Shown one piece after another: positions 9,269 through 18,368 of a stretch of DNA of 64,000 bases (the first letter of the stretch is position 1; each line of letters starts with the position of its first letter). The position numbers and the translations under genes are program-made. The notes below the pieces were generated by a model that saw only the letters and a list, made by a program, of their open reading frames with translations, did no database searches and was not told the origin of the DNA. The stretch comes from Sunxiuqinia sp963974515 (GTDB lineage Bacteria; Bacteroidota; Bacteroidia; Bacteroidales; Prolixibacteraceae), in NCBI RefSeq assembly GCF_963974515.1, contig NZ_CAXBDD010000004.1, positions 71,739 through 135,738 on the forward strand, read 5' to 3'.

Positions 9269-9731
9269 GCGAAGATCAAGCGAGCTTCTTATAGGCTGAT
9301 AACCGGCTGGATTGAACGATCAGAATTTTTTGACCGCACAAGCCGGATCTATTAATATATTTCCGGCACTACAATCAAAATCTACTTATGCAGGTGGAGA
9401 GATATGGTCCTATCAGTATGTCAAAGCAGCCAGCCAGGTCATTTCGTTTGTATTTTATTAAAGAAGTTTCGCGCCGGTCAAACTATACAGCTCGAACTGT
9501 TACTTGTGATTCTGATAATATCATTTAATATCCTCATCATAATATATCAATATCAAATATGGAAAACGGCAAATAGAAGGGATGTGTTTCATTATTAATA
9601 CCTTTTCCAAAGTTCAAAACGTTAAAATTGTTCACCCGCAATCGACGGCTTGTTGGATCAACTGAGGGGATGACTTCGAGTCTCCAGCTCAGTGACTGCT
9701 GCCGGTTCAGTGCGTTTCCCCTGCTTTCAAC
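9269..9731. other. Convergent intergenic region, no supported gene
   Basis: About 460 bases lie between two convergent genes. A 64-codon plus ORF at 9404-9598 encodes one hydrophobic stretch (LLLVILIISFNILIIIY), but it has no recognised family or promoter and is not called. No strong terminator hairpin with a T tract was seen. Confidence 0.45.
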
Positions 9732-10427
9732 TTACAGCGTTTCAAAATACTTTACCTGCAAATAATCGGGCATGTTCAGGGGGGTGTTCAACACCAGAGC
9801 CCCTAGTAGGATGACTCTTTCGGCCTGAAATTTCTCTTTGATTCGTCTTGATTGGCTAACCACAAATGCATGACTCTCCTTAAACAAGATGTTCAGCAAC
9901 ACGCGTTCTGGTTCGTGACGAGGAATGGTATCCAACCAGGGAGCAATCATTTGTCTCACCCTCGCTTGCTGATAATCATCGGGTTGCTGATCGGGCAAAA
10001 CCTGATGGCCATCGAGCAGCATTTGGTAGGCAGCCAAAGCTGCACCACACGAAAGGGTATCGCGCGCCTGACCTGGCCGGTGCAAATAGCCCAGCCGCTC
10101 TTCATTAATCGCCAAGTGCGGCCCAAAGAAAATAAAAGCAGTTCCGGCATCCGGAATGTGGTCGCCAAAAGCATTGAAGCCGGTTTCGCCGGTAAACGGA
10201 TAGCCAGTTAAGCCACCCAAATGAAAAACATGGCCGAAAAAATCGCGGATTTTTTCAATGACCGGGTTATTCAGCTCATCGGGGCAAAGCGATACGGCCG
10301 CGATCGTTTGATTCACATCCAGCCCATACTCTTGTGTCATTCGCTGGTAATAACTCGCCAGCACTTGTTCAAAAGGCGCTGCATCAGGAAAAAGCGTTCG
10401 GATACGCTGGTCAATCGTATTACTCAT
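9732..10427 (-). CDS. LCIB-like carbonic anhydrase family protein
   Basis: This 231-residue protein starts at the ATG at 10427; a TTG two codons earlier is less likely. It matches my memory of the limiting-CO2-inducible B/C family, whose members are beta-like (theta) carbonic anhydrases in algae and some bacteria. The candidate zinc ligands are present in the expected order: Cys48 (SLCPDE), His104 (FFGPHLAI) and Cys127 (TLSCGA). The family-like blocks GGLTGYPFTGETGFNAF, HIPDAGTAFIFFGPH and RPGQARDTLSCGAA surround them. It begins 12 bases after the PEP carboxylase stop, so the two are almost certainly cotranscribed. That supports a role in converting CO2 to bicarbonate, the substrate of PEP carboxylase. 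The family assignment is from motif recall, not a search. Enzymatic activity is inferred, and some LCIB relatives are inactive. Confidence 0.7.
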   Translation of the reverse strand: MSNTIDQRIRTLFPDAAPFEQVLASYYQRMTQEYGLDVNQTIAAVSLCPDELNNPVIEKIRDFFGHVFHLGGLTGYPFTGETGFNAFGDHIPDAGTAFIFFGPHLAINEERLGYLHRPGQARDTLSCGAALAAYQMLLDGHQVLPDQQPDDYQQARVRQMIAPWLDTIPRHEPERVLLNILFKESHAFVVSQSRRIKEKFQAERVILLGALVLNTPLNMPDYLQVKYFETL

Positions 10428-10439
10428 TTTCAATCGTTT

Positions 10440-13211
10440 CTATCCGGTTGAACCAAGCGCGTTGGCAATCGCGTTGACGCATTGGAGCAAAGCAAAAAGG
10501 TGTTCATCTTCTCCGGGCAATTGCTTGCTTCGGCTGTTACGCCACTTTCGGAGCAACTCTATTTGGGCTTCGTGCAAGTGATTCAGCGCTTCAGCCCTCA
10601 AGAGCGTTGAAAAGTAATGATTTTTTCTCCGTTCCTGAAACGGTTTCTTAAGCAAATCCGACAACATCTCGCGGGTCAGGCTTAATTCCGCCATAATTTT
10701 GCCCATCATCCGGTCGCGAATCGCCGGATCTTCCACCAAATCGGCATATTTGGCCATGATGCGTTCATCAGTGGCGGCCAGACTCGAATCGAGGTTGGTC
10801 ACGACGTACCGAACAAACGGATGGTATTTCACCAGCTTGCCCAATTGCTCATATTCGGGTGTATTTTTCGTTTGCATTTCTTTGAGGGTCGATCCCACAC
10901 CATACCAACTGGTAATGTTGAAGCGCGACTGTGACCAGCTAAACACCCAGGGAATAGCACGCAAATCTTCCATGGTCCGCTTGCCGGTCCGTCGCGCCGG
11001 CCGCGAACCAATCTTGCTCGACTCAATCACATCAATTGGGGTGGCCTCGGCAAAAAAGCGAATGAAATCGGAATCGCCAATTAGCTCACGATAAAAGTCG
11101 CGCCCGCGCTCACCCAACTTGTGAAAAAGCTCGGCCACCAAGTCATTTTCGCCCGGAAAATGTTTGTGCAAAAGTGTTTGTGCCGTTACGCTGGCCAGCA
11201 TCAACTCAAGGTTATAGGCGGCATTTACCTTGTGTGCGTATTTTCGCTCGATGGTTTCACCCTGCTCGGTTATCCGCAATTTCCCGTTGATTGATCCCTG
11301 GGGTAACGTTTTCACAAACCAGTGCGATGGCCCCGAGCCCCGGCTGATACTGCCGCCGGTACCATGAAAAAAACGGATGATCACGCCATGCTTCTGCCCC
11401 ACTTTGGTTAGCGCCTGCTGAGCTTCGTGCAAAAACCACGAGCTGGCCAAAATTCCTCCGTCCTTATTACTGTCGCTGTACCCGATCATTACATCCTGGT
11501 AAAGCTTTTCGGTTTTATTCCGATCACGCTGGTATTTCAGGCTGTTCATCACCACCGGATGGCTCAGATAATCATCTATAATTTTGGTACTGGTCTGCAA
11601 ATCTTCAATGGTTTCGAACAGCGGAACTACCGGTAGTCTTGCCGCCAGAAAATCTCCGTATTTCAACGTCATGCCCGCTTCGCGCATAAACAAGTAGACT
11701 GTCAGCAAATCTTCCGTATTCCGGGTCATGCTAATAATCAGCTTGCCAATGGATCGGCGACTGTATTTGTTGATGTGATCGCTGACCACCTGGAAACTTT
11801 CAATCACGTTACGGGCTTCCTCTCCCGTACCCGAATGATCGACCAAAAAGGGTCGGTTGATTTTCAGCTCGGCATCAAGGAAGGCGCGCTTAGCCTCCGG
11901 CGTCGCCTCCATCCGACTTTCCCCGCTCTCTCCGAGCGAGGCCATAACCAGCTGCGAAAGCGCTTTTTCGTGGTACTGGCTGTTTTGCCGGATATCGAGC
12001 TGTGCCAGGTGAAACCCAAAAACTTTGAGCAGCCGTTTACAACGGCCTACATCCACCTGCGCCACTTCCGGAATTCCATAATTTTCAAGCTCTTCGGCCA
12101 AAAAGTTCAAATCCTCCACCAGCTGGTCCGAGTTTTGGTAACTGTTCTCACGATCTTCCAGCGTCATATTGTATTCCTGACTGAGATCAATCGGCAGTTT
12201 ATGAAGCAACAGAAGCACGTAAGCCTTAAAAATTTCCTTGTTGTGTTCCTGAAGAATCTGTTTGCCATCCGTTGACAGTTCCTTGGCCAGGTGCGCGACC
12301 CGGTCACGAAACGATTTTCCAACTTCCTGGATATCGAGGTAAATGCTGAGTTTTTGAGCCAGTGCAAGCAGCTCTTTTTTCACGATGATAAAGGCATGGA
12401 TCCGCAACTTATTCAAAGTCATCCGGGTTATTTCGGCGCTCACCAACGGATGGCCGTCGCGGTCTCCCCCAACCCAGTTTCCAAACGACAAGCCGGGAAA
12501 CAGGTCCGTGTCGTTCAATAAATTGGTATCAAAGCCCGATTCTTTCCAGGCTTGCTTCAGTCGCTTATCCAAAAAGACAACCACATCCGGAAAAACGTCG
12601 GTCAAATAATGCAAAATATTATCTAACTCCGATTCAAGCCGGGGTTTTTCAATGTAGATTTCGCCAATATTCCACAGGCGATGAAGAATTTGTTTGATTT
12701 CGTCGCGGATGTCTTCGCGCTCTATGCGCGTATACATCCGGTTTTCGCGTTTCACCAACAGTAAATACAACTTACGGTATTCCTGTAGGACTACAGAGCG
12801 CTTGGCCTCAGTGGGATGTGCGGTAAGCACGGGCTCAACCAGCACCCCGGGCAAAACATCCAGAATCTGCTTTTCCGAAATCCCTTTTTCTTTTAACATC
12901 TGGAAGTTGATGGCCCACAAGCCATTCACACGGCTCATACTTTCTTCTTCCTTAGCGCGACGGCTTTGCACCGCCCCATTGACTTCAACCAGGTTGAGCA
13001 TCTGGAAACACATGGAGAGCAGGTGAATGTAATCATTGCTCAACAGCAGGTTTTCGGCGGGCTGCCGTGGCGAATTGATCCATGGTATCAGGTTCACCAA
13101 CTCTTGCTTATCACTTTCGGCTAATACTTCGGCAAAACATTTCAGCAAAAACTCCAAATCATCGTAAGGTTTTCCCAAGGCATTTTGTACTTGCGTGAAG
13201 ACTGATTTCAT
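10440..13211 (-). CDS. ppc: Phosphoenolpyruvate carboxylase
   Basis: This 923-residue protein adds bicarbonate to PEP to form oxaloacetate, an anaplerotic step that also feeds succinate formation in fermenting Bacteroidota. Catalytic regions are present: the first His motif (VLTAHPTEAKRS), the Lys loop GYSDSNKDGG, the second His motif, and GSRPARR with WVFSWSQSR. Two positions are unusual. The usual FHGRGG motif reads FHGTGG, with Thr618 in place of the Arg that corresponds to E. coli Arg581. The C terminus ends LGSTG rather than the common RNTG, replacing the Asn that helps bind the inhibitor aspartate in the E. coli enzyme. These may reflect a distinct subfamily rather than loss of activity. 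The downstream gene is an LCIB-like carbonic anhydrase. Confidence 0.95.
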   Translation of the reverse strand: MKSVFTQVQNALGKPYDDLEFLLKCFAEVLAESDKQELVNLIPWINSPRQPAENLLLSNDYIHLLSMCFQMLNLVEVNGAVQSRRAKEEESMSRVNGLWAINFQMLKEKGISEKQILDVLPGVLVEPVLTAHPTEAKRSVVLQEYRKLYLLLVKRENRMYTRIEREDIRDEIKQILHRLWNIGEIYIEKPRLESELDNILHYLTDVFPDVVVFLDKRLKQAWKESGFDTNLLNDTDLFPGLSFGNWVGGDRDGHPLVSAEITRMTLNKLRIHAFIIVKKELLALAQKLSIYLDIQEVGKSFRDRVAHLAKELSTDGKQILQEHNKEIFKAYVLLLLHKLPIDLSQEYNMTLEDRENSYQNSDQLVEDLNFLAEELENYGIPEVAQVDVGRCKRLLKVFGFHLAQLDIRQNSQYHEKALSQLVMASLGESGESRMEATPEAKRAFLDAELKINRPFLVDHSGTGEEARNVIESFQVVSDHINKYSRRSIGKLIISMTRNTEDLLTVYLFMREAGMTLKYGDFLAARLPVVPLFETIEDLQTSTKIIDDYLSHPVVMNSLKYQRDRNKTEKLYQDVMIGYSDSNKDGGILASSWFLHEAQQALTKVGQKHGVIIRFFHGTGGSISRGSGPSHWFVKTLPQGSINGKLRITEQGETIERKYAHKVNAAYNLELMLASVTAQTLLHKHFPGENDLVAELFHKLGERGRDFYRELIGDSDFIRFFAEATPIDVIESSKIGSRPARRTGKRTMEDLRAIPWVFSWSQSRFNITSWYGVGSTLKEMQTKNTPEYEQLGKLVKYHPFVRYVVTNLDSSLAATDERIMAKYADLVEDPAIRDRMMGKIMAELSLTREMLSDLLKKPFQERRKNHYFSTLLRAEALNHLHEAQIELLRKWRNSRSKQLPGEDEHLFALLQCVNAIANALGSTG

Positions 13212-13515
13212 ATGTTTATCGTTTCTAATTAACTTTGTATAATTCTTCTACTAAACTTCATCGCTTTTTTGTGAACATCGACGTATGGAACTCGCCGATA
13301 AACATTCCCTTGGGAGCAAACAGTGGTTTCCATGGCTCGTTTCATCGTCATTTTTTTATTCTTCCAGCAGTTAAACAGCTACAAGGAAGCATCAGTTCAA
13401 AAAAAGACGAACTAATCCACGGGCAATCGATAAAGAATTGGCAAACCATCCGCGTCTCAAAAAAACAAAGCCCCCCAATTGCTTGAGAGGCCCGACAATC
13501 GTAAGCCGTATTCGC
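13212..13515. other. Intergenic region with a terminator, no supported gene
   Basis: About 300 bases separate ppc from the upstream CHRD gene on the same strand. It contains the CHRD terminator at 13459-13492. An 83-codon plus ORF (13235-13486) overlaps that terminator and has no family features, so it is not called. No exact TAnnTTTG box for ppc was found. Confidence 0.5.
13459..13492 (-). terminator. Intrinsic terminator of the CHRD gene
   Basis: On the minus strand GCCTCTC pairs with GGGGGGC (7 bp with G-T pairs) around an 8-base loop, followed directly by TTTGTTTTTTT. It lies 24 bases beyond the CHRD stop codon and would insulate ppc from it. Confidence 0.7.
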
Positions 13516-14049
13516 TTACTTTCCACCACTAATCTGCCCGCGAATTTCTCCTCCAGGATACATTACTGTATGCACATTGACGTAGGTCTGTCCCCACTCC
13601 ATCTTATCAAGAAGATCTTTAAGCTCCATTCCAGCCAAAGCGCCGACGAGGTCGTCTGCTGTAATCTCACCTTCAGCTAAAATCCCGTTCGTTGTTCCGG
13701 GAATCAGCTGCGGTGGCGGTCCGGCAGGATACAACCAAGCCACAACCCCTCCACTCGGTATGAGGTGAATGTGTGCCATCCGAACATCTTCAATGTTGGC
13801 TACAATCAATTTATAACTGAGCGTTTCTCCATCCTTACTCAGTTGAAAAGTCGCCTGACCGGTAGCCAAGGATTCAACAGGAGGGACTTCCTGATCCGAA
13901 GAGAGATGCGCCCTGAAATTCCGCGTCATTTTCATGTGGGCACTTTTTAGTTCAACATCCGTCTGGAAATCTTCCTGCAACTCAGTTTTCTCACACGAAG
14001 AAGTAAAGACCAAACTCAAAGCAAGCAAAAACAAATAGACTTTATTCAT
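13516..14049 (-). CDS. CHRD domain lipoprotein
   Basis: This 177-residue exported lipoprotein has a short N-terminal hydrophobic segment ending in a lipobox, VFTSSC, with Cys19 as the lipidated residue. Residues from about 45 onward form a CHRD domain: the opening FRAHLSSDQEVPPVES, the middle MAHIHLIPSGGVVAWLYP and the closing YVNVHTVMYPGGEIRGQI are typical, with the conserved His and GEIRGQ motif. CHRD domains occur in bacterial secreted proteins and animal chordin; their bacterial role is not known. The gene stands alone with its own terminator, 155 bases downstream of the SUMT gene, and seems unrelated to it. The protein probably sits in the outer or inner membrane facing the periplasm or outside. 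Confidence 0.88.
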   Translation of the reverse strand: MNKVYLFLLALSLVFTSSCEKTELQEDFQTDVELKSAHMKMTRNFRAHLSSDQEVPPVESLATGQATFQLSKDGETLSYKLIVANIEDVRMAHIHLIPSGGVVAWLYPAGPPPQLIPGTTNGILAEGEITADDLVGALAGMELKDLLDKMEWGQTYVNVHTVMYPGGEIRGQISGGK

Positions 14050-14204
14050 AACATTAAGATTTAGATGTATTTATAAAGTTCATACTATCTAAACCCATGA
14101 AATGTTTCGAATTTAAGATCGAAATATCTTTTTCTTTGTGAGATAAATCGACACAGCATTCAATCCAACAACATACGCCTATCTACCAATGCATTACAAG
14201 ACTC

Positions 14205-14993
14205 TTACAGAATGGAATTACTGTTTACTTGGTGAGCATGAGTTCCTATAAGAATGACAGAAGGCATGGGCGGATCGATTCGTTTGAGGTCCGACTCAAT
14301 TTTTCCCAGACTGGAAGTGAAGAGTTGCTGATCGGGGTGCCCTGCCCGACTAACAATTTGCATGGGCACATCGGCCGGCACATGGCGGCTCATCAATTCG
14401 TTCGATAAAAGCACCAGATTTTTCAAGCCCATGTATACCATCACGGGGGCATTGGCTTTGATGATGGCCGCTACTTCATCCATGTTCTCAAAACCCCCAT
14501 TACGCTTATGCCCGGTGTAAAACAGAGCCATGCTATTCACATTGCGCAGGGTAACGGGGATGTGAAAACAGCTCGCAGCCGCCAAACCCGCTGTAATACC
14601 GGGGACCACTTCGACACGGAGGTTTTCCTGTAAACAAAATGCCAATTCTTCGGCTCCCCGCCCAAAAATAAAGGGATCGCCAGCTTTCAGTCTCACCACG
14701 CGTTTGCCTTCAGCAGCAAATTGTTTTAGCTGGCGATGAATTTTATCCTGACGTTCGGTTTGATGTTGCCCATCCTGGTAATGCTTGCCGGCGTAAATCT
14801 TTTGCGTGTCCGGGCCCGCCAAATCCAGAATGTCGGTTCCATGCAGGGCATCGTATAAGATCACGTCAGCCTGTTCCATCCGCCGTAAAGCACGAACGGT
14901 AAGCAACTCAGGATCACCTGGGCCTGCTCCCACAATCGAAATCAAATGTGCATCGGGTTGCCGTTCTGGAATTTGGAATTTGGAATTTGTCAT
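14205..14993 (-). CDS. cobA: Uroporphyrinogen-III C-methyltransferase (SUMT)
   Basis: This 262-residue protein makes precorrin-2 from uroporphyrinogen III by two SAM-dependent methylations, the first step toward siroheme. It has the family motifs SIVGAGPGDPELLTVRA, LKAGDPFIFGRGAEE, EVVPGITAGLAAASCFHIPVT and MVYMGLKNL. It is the last gene of the sulfite reductase/siroheme operon, 58 bases after the epimerase-like gene. The gene is the single-domain form; the dehydrogenase function is the separate small protein at 20256-20714. The first seven codons after MT are encoded by three copies of a 7-base repeat (14968-14988), so the N-terminal extension before HLISIVGAGPG may be a recent addition. Confidence 0.93.
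   Translation of the reverse strand: MTNSKFQIPERQPDAHLISIVGAGPGDPELLTVRALRRMEQADVILYDALHGTDILDLAGPDTQKIYAGKHYQDGQHQTERQDKIHRQLKQFAAEGKRVVRLKAGDPFIFGRGAEELAFCLQENLRVEVVPGITAGLAAASCFHIPVTLRNVNSMALFYTGHKRNGGFENMDEVAAIIKANAPVMVYMGLKNLVLLSNELMSRHVPADVPMQIVSRAGHPDQQLFTSSLGKIESDLKRIDPPMPSVILIGTHAHQVNSNSIL
14968..14988. repeat. Three tandem copies of GGAATTT in the 5' end of cobA
   Basis: Three exact 7-base units run from 14968 to 14988. On the coding (minus) strand they read AAATTCC and encode the residues after MT. The 7-base period matches that of the longer array at 46856-46925. Confidence 0.7.
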
Positions 14994-15051
14994 TTATATA
15001 TTGTTACCCAGGTACCCCAGTGGACACCTGAAATAAGACACGGAAATAGCA

Positions 15052-15879
15052 TTATTCAGCATTAACTAAGTTCAAATAATCCAGCGGGCTTGGGTATTTG
15101 AACTCATAATTCAGGACATGGATAAGTTTGCTGCTGTCAACCAGCTTAAAGGGTACCTTTTCACCGCTGAATTCTGGAGCTGGAATGCCCGAAACCTTCG
15201 AAGCACGCTCATAAAAATCCTGTCGTGTGGGATGCGCCGGACAGCAGGCATTGAAGGTTTCGCCCCATGCCTCTTGATTGATAATTTTCAAAATGATCCC
15301 GATGCAATCGTCCTGATGAATGAGGTTGACAGGCTTCGTGCCACTGACAGCATCAACTTTACGACTCAGGAAGCGCGCCGGATTCCGGTCGGCACCAATC
15401 AGCCCGCCAAAGCGCAGCACCGTCGTTTTGAAGTTCCGGTTTTGGGTTAGCAGAAGTTCAGCCATCACCAAGGCTTTTCCCGATGGCTTTTCCGGTAGCA
15501 AAACATCCTCCTCGGTCGCCTTTCCTCCCAATTCATTGTAAACTGACGTGGATGAAATAAATAAAACCCGCGGCACCCGGTGTTCTTCAAGCAGGCGAAC
15601 CAACTGCTTAATTTGAGCCGGGAAAATGGTCTCAATGAAATCAACCCGCCTGGGAGGAATAGCCACGATGACCAAATCGGTATCGAAAAAACGCGGGTCT
15701 TTGAGTTGCACTTTTTCTTCATCCAGCGACAGGCAGTATGGTTCGATGCCCGCAGCACTTAATTTCTTGAGTTTCGAACGGGTCGTTACCGAACCTTTCA
15801 CCTGGATCCCGTCAGCCAATAACTTTTCGGCTAAAGGAAACCCCAGCCAGCCGCAACCTAAGATCGATATTGTTTTCAT
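15052..15879 (-). CDS. NAD(P)-binding epimerase-like protein (YeeZ-like)
   Basis: This 275-residue cytoplasmic protein has an extended-SDR type Rossmann fold. It opens with ISILGCGWLGFPLAEKLLADG, a GxGxxG-type dinucleotide motif, and continues with VIVAIPPRR, LFISSTSVYNE and TTVLRFGGLIGADRNP. It resembles E. coli YeeZ, an NAD(P)-binding protein with no firm function. The canonical YxxxK catalytic pair is not obvious: the Tyr in SVYNELGGK is followed by Lys five residues later. It sits 11 bases after hemD and 58 bases before SUMT, inside the siroheme/sulfite reductase operon. Cotranscription suggests some link to tetrapyrrole or sulfur metabolism, but that is inference. Confidence 0.75.
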   Translation of the reverse strand: MKTISILGCGWLGFPLAEKLLADGIQVKGSVTTRSKLKKLSAAGIEPYCLSLDEEKVQLKDPRFFDTDLVIVAIPPRRVDFIETIFPAQIKQLVRLLEEHRVPRVLFISSTSVYNELGGKATEEDVLLPEKPSGKALVMAELLLTQNRNFKTTVLRFGGLIGADRNPARFLSRKVDAVSGTKPVNLIHQDDCIGIILKIINQEAWGETFNACCPAHPTRQDFYERASKVSGIPAPEFSGEKVPFKLVDSSKLIHVLNYEFKYPSPLDYLNLVNAE

Positions 15880-15890
15880 GCTACTCGCGT

Positions 15891-16631
15891 CTATTCAATG
15901 ATTATCCGGTGTTTTGGTTCCGGCTCATTTAGTTTTTCGGTAATTCGTCGGATGGCATATTTCACAAACGACAGTTCTTCCTCCTCATGGGATTCGAGCA
16001 CTAAGTTAGGAAATTCAGCCCAGGCCGCCTGAGCAGTCCGGTTTCCATTAGCCAAAACCGGTGCTTTGGGCGGCGGAAAATTACCCGAGGCCTTGTAACT
16101 CTTGATGGCGCTTTCGCTGAAAAACAGGTAACCGTCAAACATTTCATTCATCATGATTTCGATGGAAGTATTTTTATATACTTCAACCGAATGCCAATCC
16201 AACTGGTTCTGATCCAGCAGTTCGGGAAGCGGATTCAAAGATTTGTCACCACGCAGGTAAATCACTTTTGCACCATCCTTCTGATTGACCAGCAATTCGG
16301 CCAGCGAATAGGCGTTCAACGATTTTGGGCGAACAACCCTTACGCCACATTTCGTTAGAATCCGCTCTTGTTTTTCGGAAAGGCAATAGACCAAGTCGTC
16401 CTTTTTCATGCCTATTTTCAAGGCAAACCGCAAGAGCCAGTGAGCCGCGTAAGAGCTGGTGACCACCCATTTTTTTTCCGAGTTGCCTATCGAATCGAAA
16501 AAACGAACATCCGGTCTCCGATAGGTAATCCGAACCAATGGCTGTTCAATAAATTTTATCTGTTCGCTAACCAACCATTTTCGGGTTAACGTTGATAGTT
16601 TTCTTCCGATAAATATTGCCGGTAGTTCCAT
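15891..16631 (-). CDS. hemD: Uroporphyrinogen-III synthase
   Basis: This 246-residue protein fits the HemD fold, which cyclises hydroxymethylbilane to uroporphyrinogen III. HemD is poorly conserved, but telling segments are present: WVVTSSYAAHWLL near residue 75, VIYLRGDKSLNPLPELL, VEVYKNTS, and a late YLFFSESAIKSY where family members have FtSpsav-like sequence. Length is normal. It begins 4 bases after the cysI stop codon and supplies the SUMT substrate in the same operon, so the operon makes its own siroheme branch for sulfite reductase. A dedicated copy here may be additional to a heme-pathway hemD elsewhere. Confidence 0.85.
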   Translation of the reverse strand: MELPAIFIGRKLSTLTRKWLVSEQIKFIEQPLVRITYRRPDVRFFDSIGNSEKKWVVTSSYAAHWLLRFALKIGMKKDDLVYCLSEKQERILTKCGVRVVRPKSLNAYSLAELLVNQKDGAKVIYLRGDKSLNPLPELLDQNQLDWHSVEVYKNTSIEIMMNEMFDGYLFFSESAIKSYKASGNFPPPKAPVLANGNRTAQAAWAEFPNLVLESHEEEELSFVKYAIRRITEKLNEPEPKHRIIIE

Positions 16632-16635
16632 ATTT

Positions 16636-18333
16636 TCAATGTTTAAAATCTTTTCCTTGCTTTGTTTCTGTCACATATTCTTTCCGAATAACGAAATCTC
16701 CGAAACCTTCTCCTTCATTCCTGCTCTGAGCATAGTCTGCAATGATCGGTCTTAATTCAGCGAGTATTTCTTCTTCTGAAAGTGTTTCTTTGTAGAGGGT
16801 ATTCAATCGTGTGCCGTTGAAATTTCCTCCCAAATAGAGGTTGTAATGGCCAAGTGACTTTCCAATAAAACCAATTTCGGCCAGGTAAGGTCTTCCGCAA
16901 CCATTAGGACAGCCGGTCATTCGAATCACAATTTCCTGTTTGGTCAAATCATGTTCAGCCAAAATCGTTTCAATTTTTTCCATCAGTGTGGGCAGGTAGC
17001 GTTCAGCCTCGGCAAAGGCTAGCCCGCAAGTATTCAAGGCCACACAGGCAATTGAATTTTGCCGTAACCCAGACAGTTGAACCGGCCACACGCCATATGT
17101 TTTCAAAATGCGGTTCACTTTTTCTTTTTCACTGGTGTTACCAATAATCAAGTTCTGATTGCCGGTCAGGATAAACTGTGCATCGCCTACGCTTTCGGCC
17201 ACTTCGCGCAAAGCTTTTTTTAACTGAAGGGTTTCGGTATCTTTTACCCGGCCACCTTCAATAAACAAGTTCAGGCTCCACCTTCCATCGGTTCCTTTTT
17301 TCCAGCCGTAGCGATCTCCATTACGCGTAAACTCGAAAGGTTTCGCTGGTTGAAGTTCGTAACCCAGATACTTGTTCACCTCAGCTTTAAACCAGTCCAG
17401 TCCGTTGCGGTCGATCGTATATTTTAAGCGCGCTTGCTTACGATTGGTGCGGTCGCCGTTGTCTTTCTGCACCAGCACGACCTTTTCTGCCACTTCAATC
17501 ACCTGCTCGGGTGTGCAAAAGCCAATGACATCGGCAAGGCGCGGATAAGCTTCGGGAATACCAAATGTCGAGCCTAAACCACCTCCGGCTGTTACATTGT
17601 AGCCAATCAGCTTTCCTTTTTCTTCAATAGCAATAAATCCCAAATCCTGCGAGAAGATATCCACGTCATTATACGGAGGAATGGCCACGCCAATTTTGAA
17701 TTTCCGAGGCAGGTAACGATTGCCGTAAATGGGCTCAACCTCGGTTTTGCTGTCTGCCACTTTCTCCTTATCCAACCAAATCTCGTGATAAGCTTTTGTT
17801 TGTGGCATCAAGTGAGCCGACAGCGCACCGGCCAACTCATAAACCGCCGCATGCAGCTCCGACTCAGCCGGGTTGGCATGCGACATCACATTACGGTTCA
17901 CATCACCACAGGCAGCAATCGTGTCCAGCAAAGCCTCATTGATTCCCTGAATGGCAGGCTTCAGTTTCTTTTTGATCACCCCATGCAACTGAAAAGCCTG
18001 ACGGGTGGTCAACTTCAATGTGCCATTGGCATGCGTATCAGCCAAGCGGTCCATCTGAAGCCATTGCTTTGCACTCGTCACGCCTCCAGGGAGGCGGACC
18101 CGAATCAAAAAGGAAAAAGCCGGTTCCAGTTTTTGACGTTTCCGCTCCTTTTCCACGTCACGGTCATGCTGTTGATAAATTCCATGAAATTTCGACAACT
18201 GAGTATCATCGGCAGCAATTGCTCCTGTCACCGGGTCAGCCAGGCTTTCGGCCAAGGTTCCCCTAAGGTAATTGCTATCGTATTTTATTTTTTCAACTTC
18301 TGCCAGTTTGCTCCAATCAATTGTTTCGCTCAT
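16636..18333 (-). CDS. cysI: Assimilatory sulfite reductase hemoprotein subunit
   Basis: This 565-residue protein is the siroheme and 4Fe-4S subunit that reduces sulfite to sulfide with six electrons from CysJ. The paired cysteine motifs that hold the cluster and siroheme are intact: CVALNTC (C-x5-C) and GCPNGC (C-x3-C). Substrate and siroheme-binding segments such as LKLTTRQAFQLHG, MSHANPAESE and NRKQARLKY are also typical. It lies 120 bases downstream of cysJ, the widest internal gap in the front half of the operon, and that gap contains a 12-base perfect palindrome. The next genes, hemD and SUMT, make its cofactor. Confidence 0.96.
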   Translation of the reverse strand: MSETIDWSKLAEVEKIKYDSNYLRGTLAESLADPVTGAIAADDTQLSKFHGIYQQHDRDVEKERKRQKLEPAFSFLIRVRLPGGVTSAKQWLQMDRLADTHANGTLKLTTRQAFQLHGVIKKKLKPAIQGINEALLDTIAACGDVNRNVMSHANPAESELHAAVYELAGALSAHLMPQTKAYHEIWLDKEKVADSKTEVEPIYGNRYLPRKFKIGVAIPPYNDVDIFSQDLGFIAIEEKGKLIGYNVTAGGGLGSTFGIPEAYPRLADVIGFCTPEQVIEVAEKVVLVQKDNGDRTNRKQARLKYTIDRNGLDWFKAEVNKYLGYELQPAKPFEFTRNGDRYGWKKGTDGRWSLNLFIEGGRVKDTETLQLKKALREVAESVGDAQFILTGNQNLIIGNTSEKEKVNRILKTYGVWPVQLSGLRQNSIACVALNTCGLAFAEAERYLPTLMEKIETILAEHDLTKQEIVIRMTGCPNGCGRPYLAEIGFIGKSLGHYNLYLGGNFNGTRLNTLYKETLSEEEILAELRPIIADYAQSRNEGEGFGDFVIRKEYVTETKQGKDFKH

Positions 18334-18368
18334 TTTCTCAACTGTTTTTTTGTATTCAAAGCACCCTT

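Noticed and set aside
9404..9598. 64-codon plus ORF with one hydrophobic stretch
   Set aside because: No promoter, family or neighbour support; AT-rich DNA easily gives such hydrophobic frames.
13235..13486. 83-codon plus ORF between ppc and the CHRD gene
   Set aside because: It runs into the CHRD terminator and has no recognisable features.
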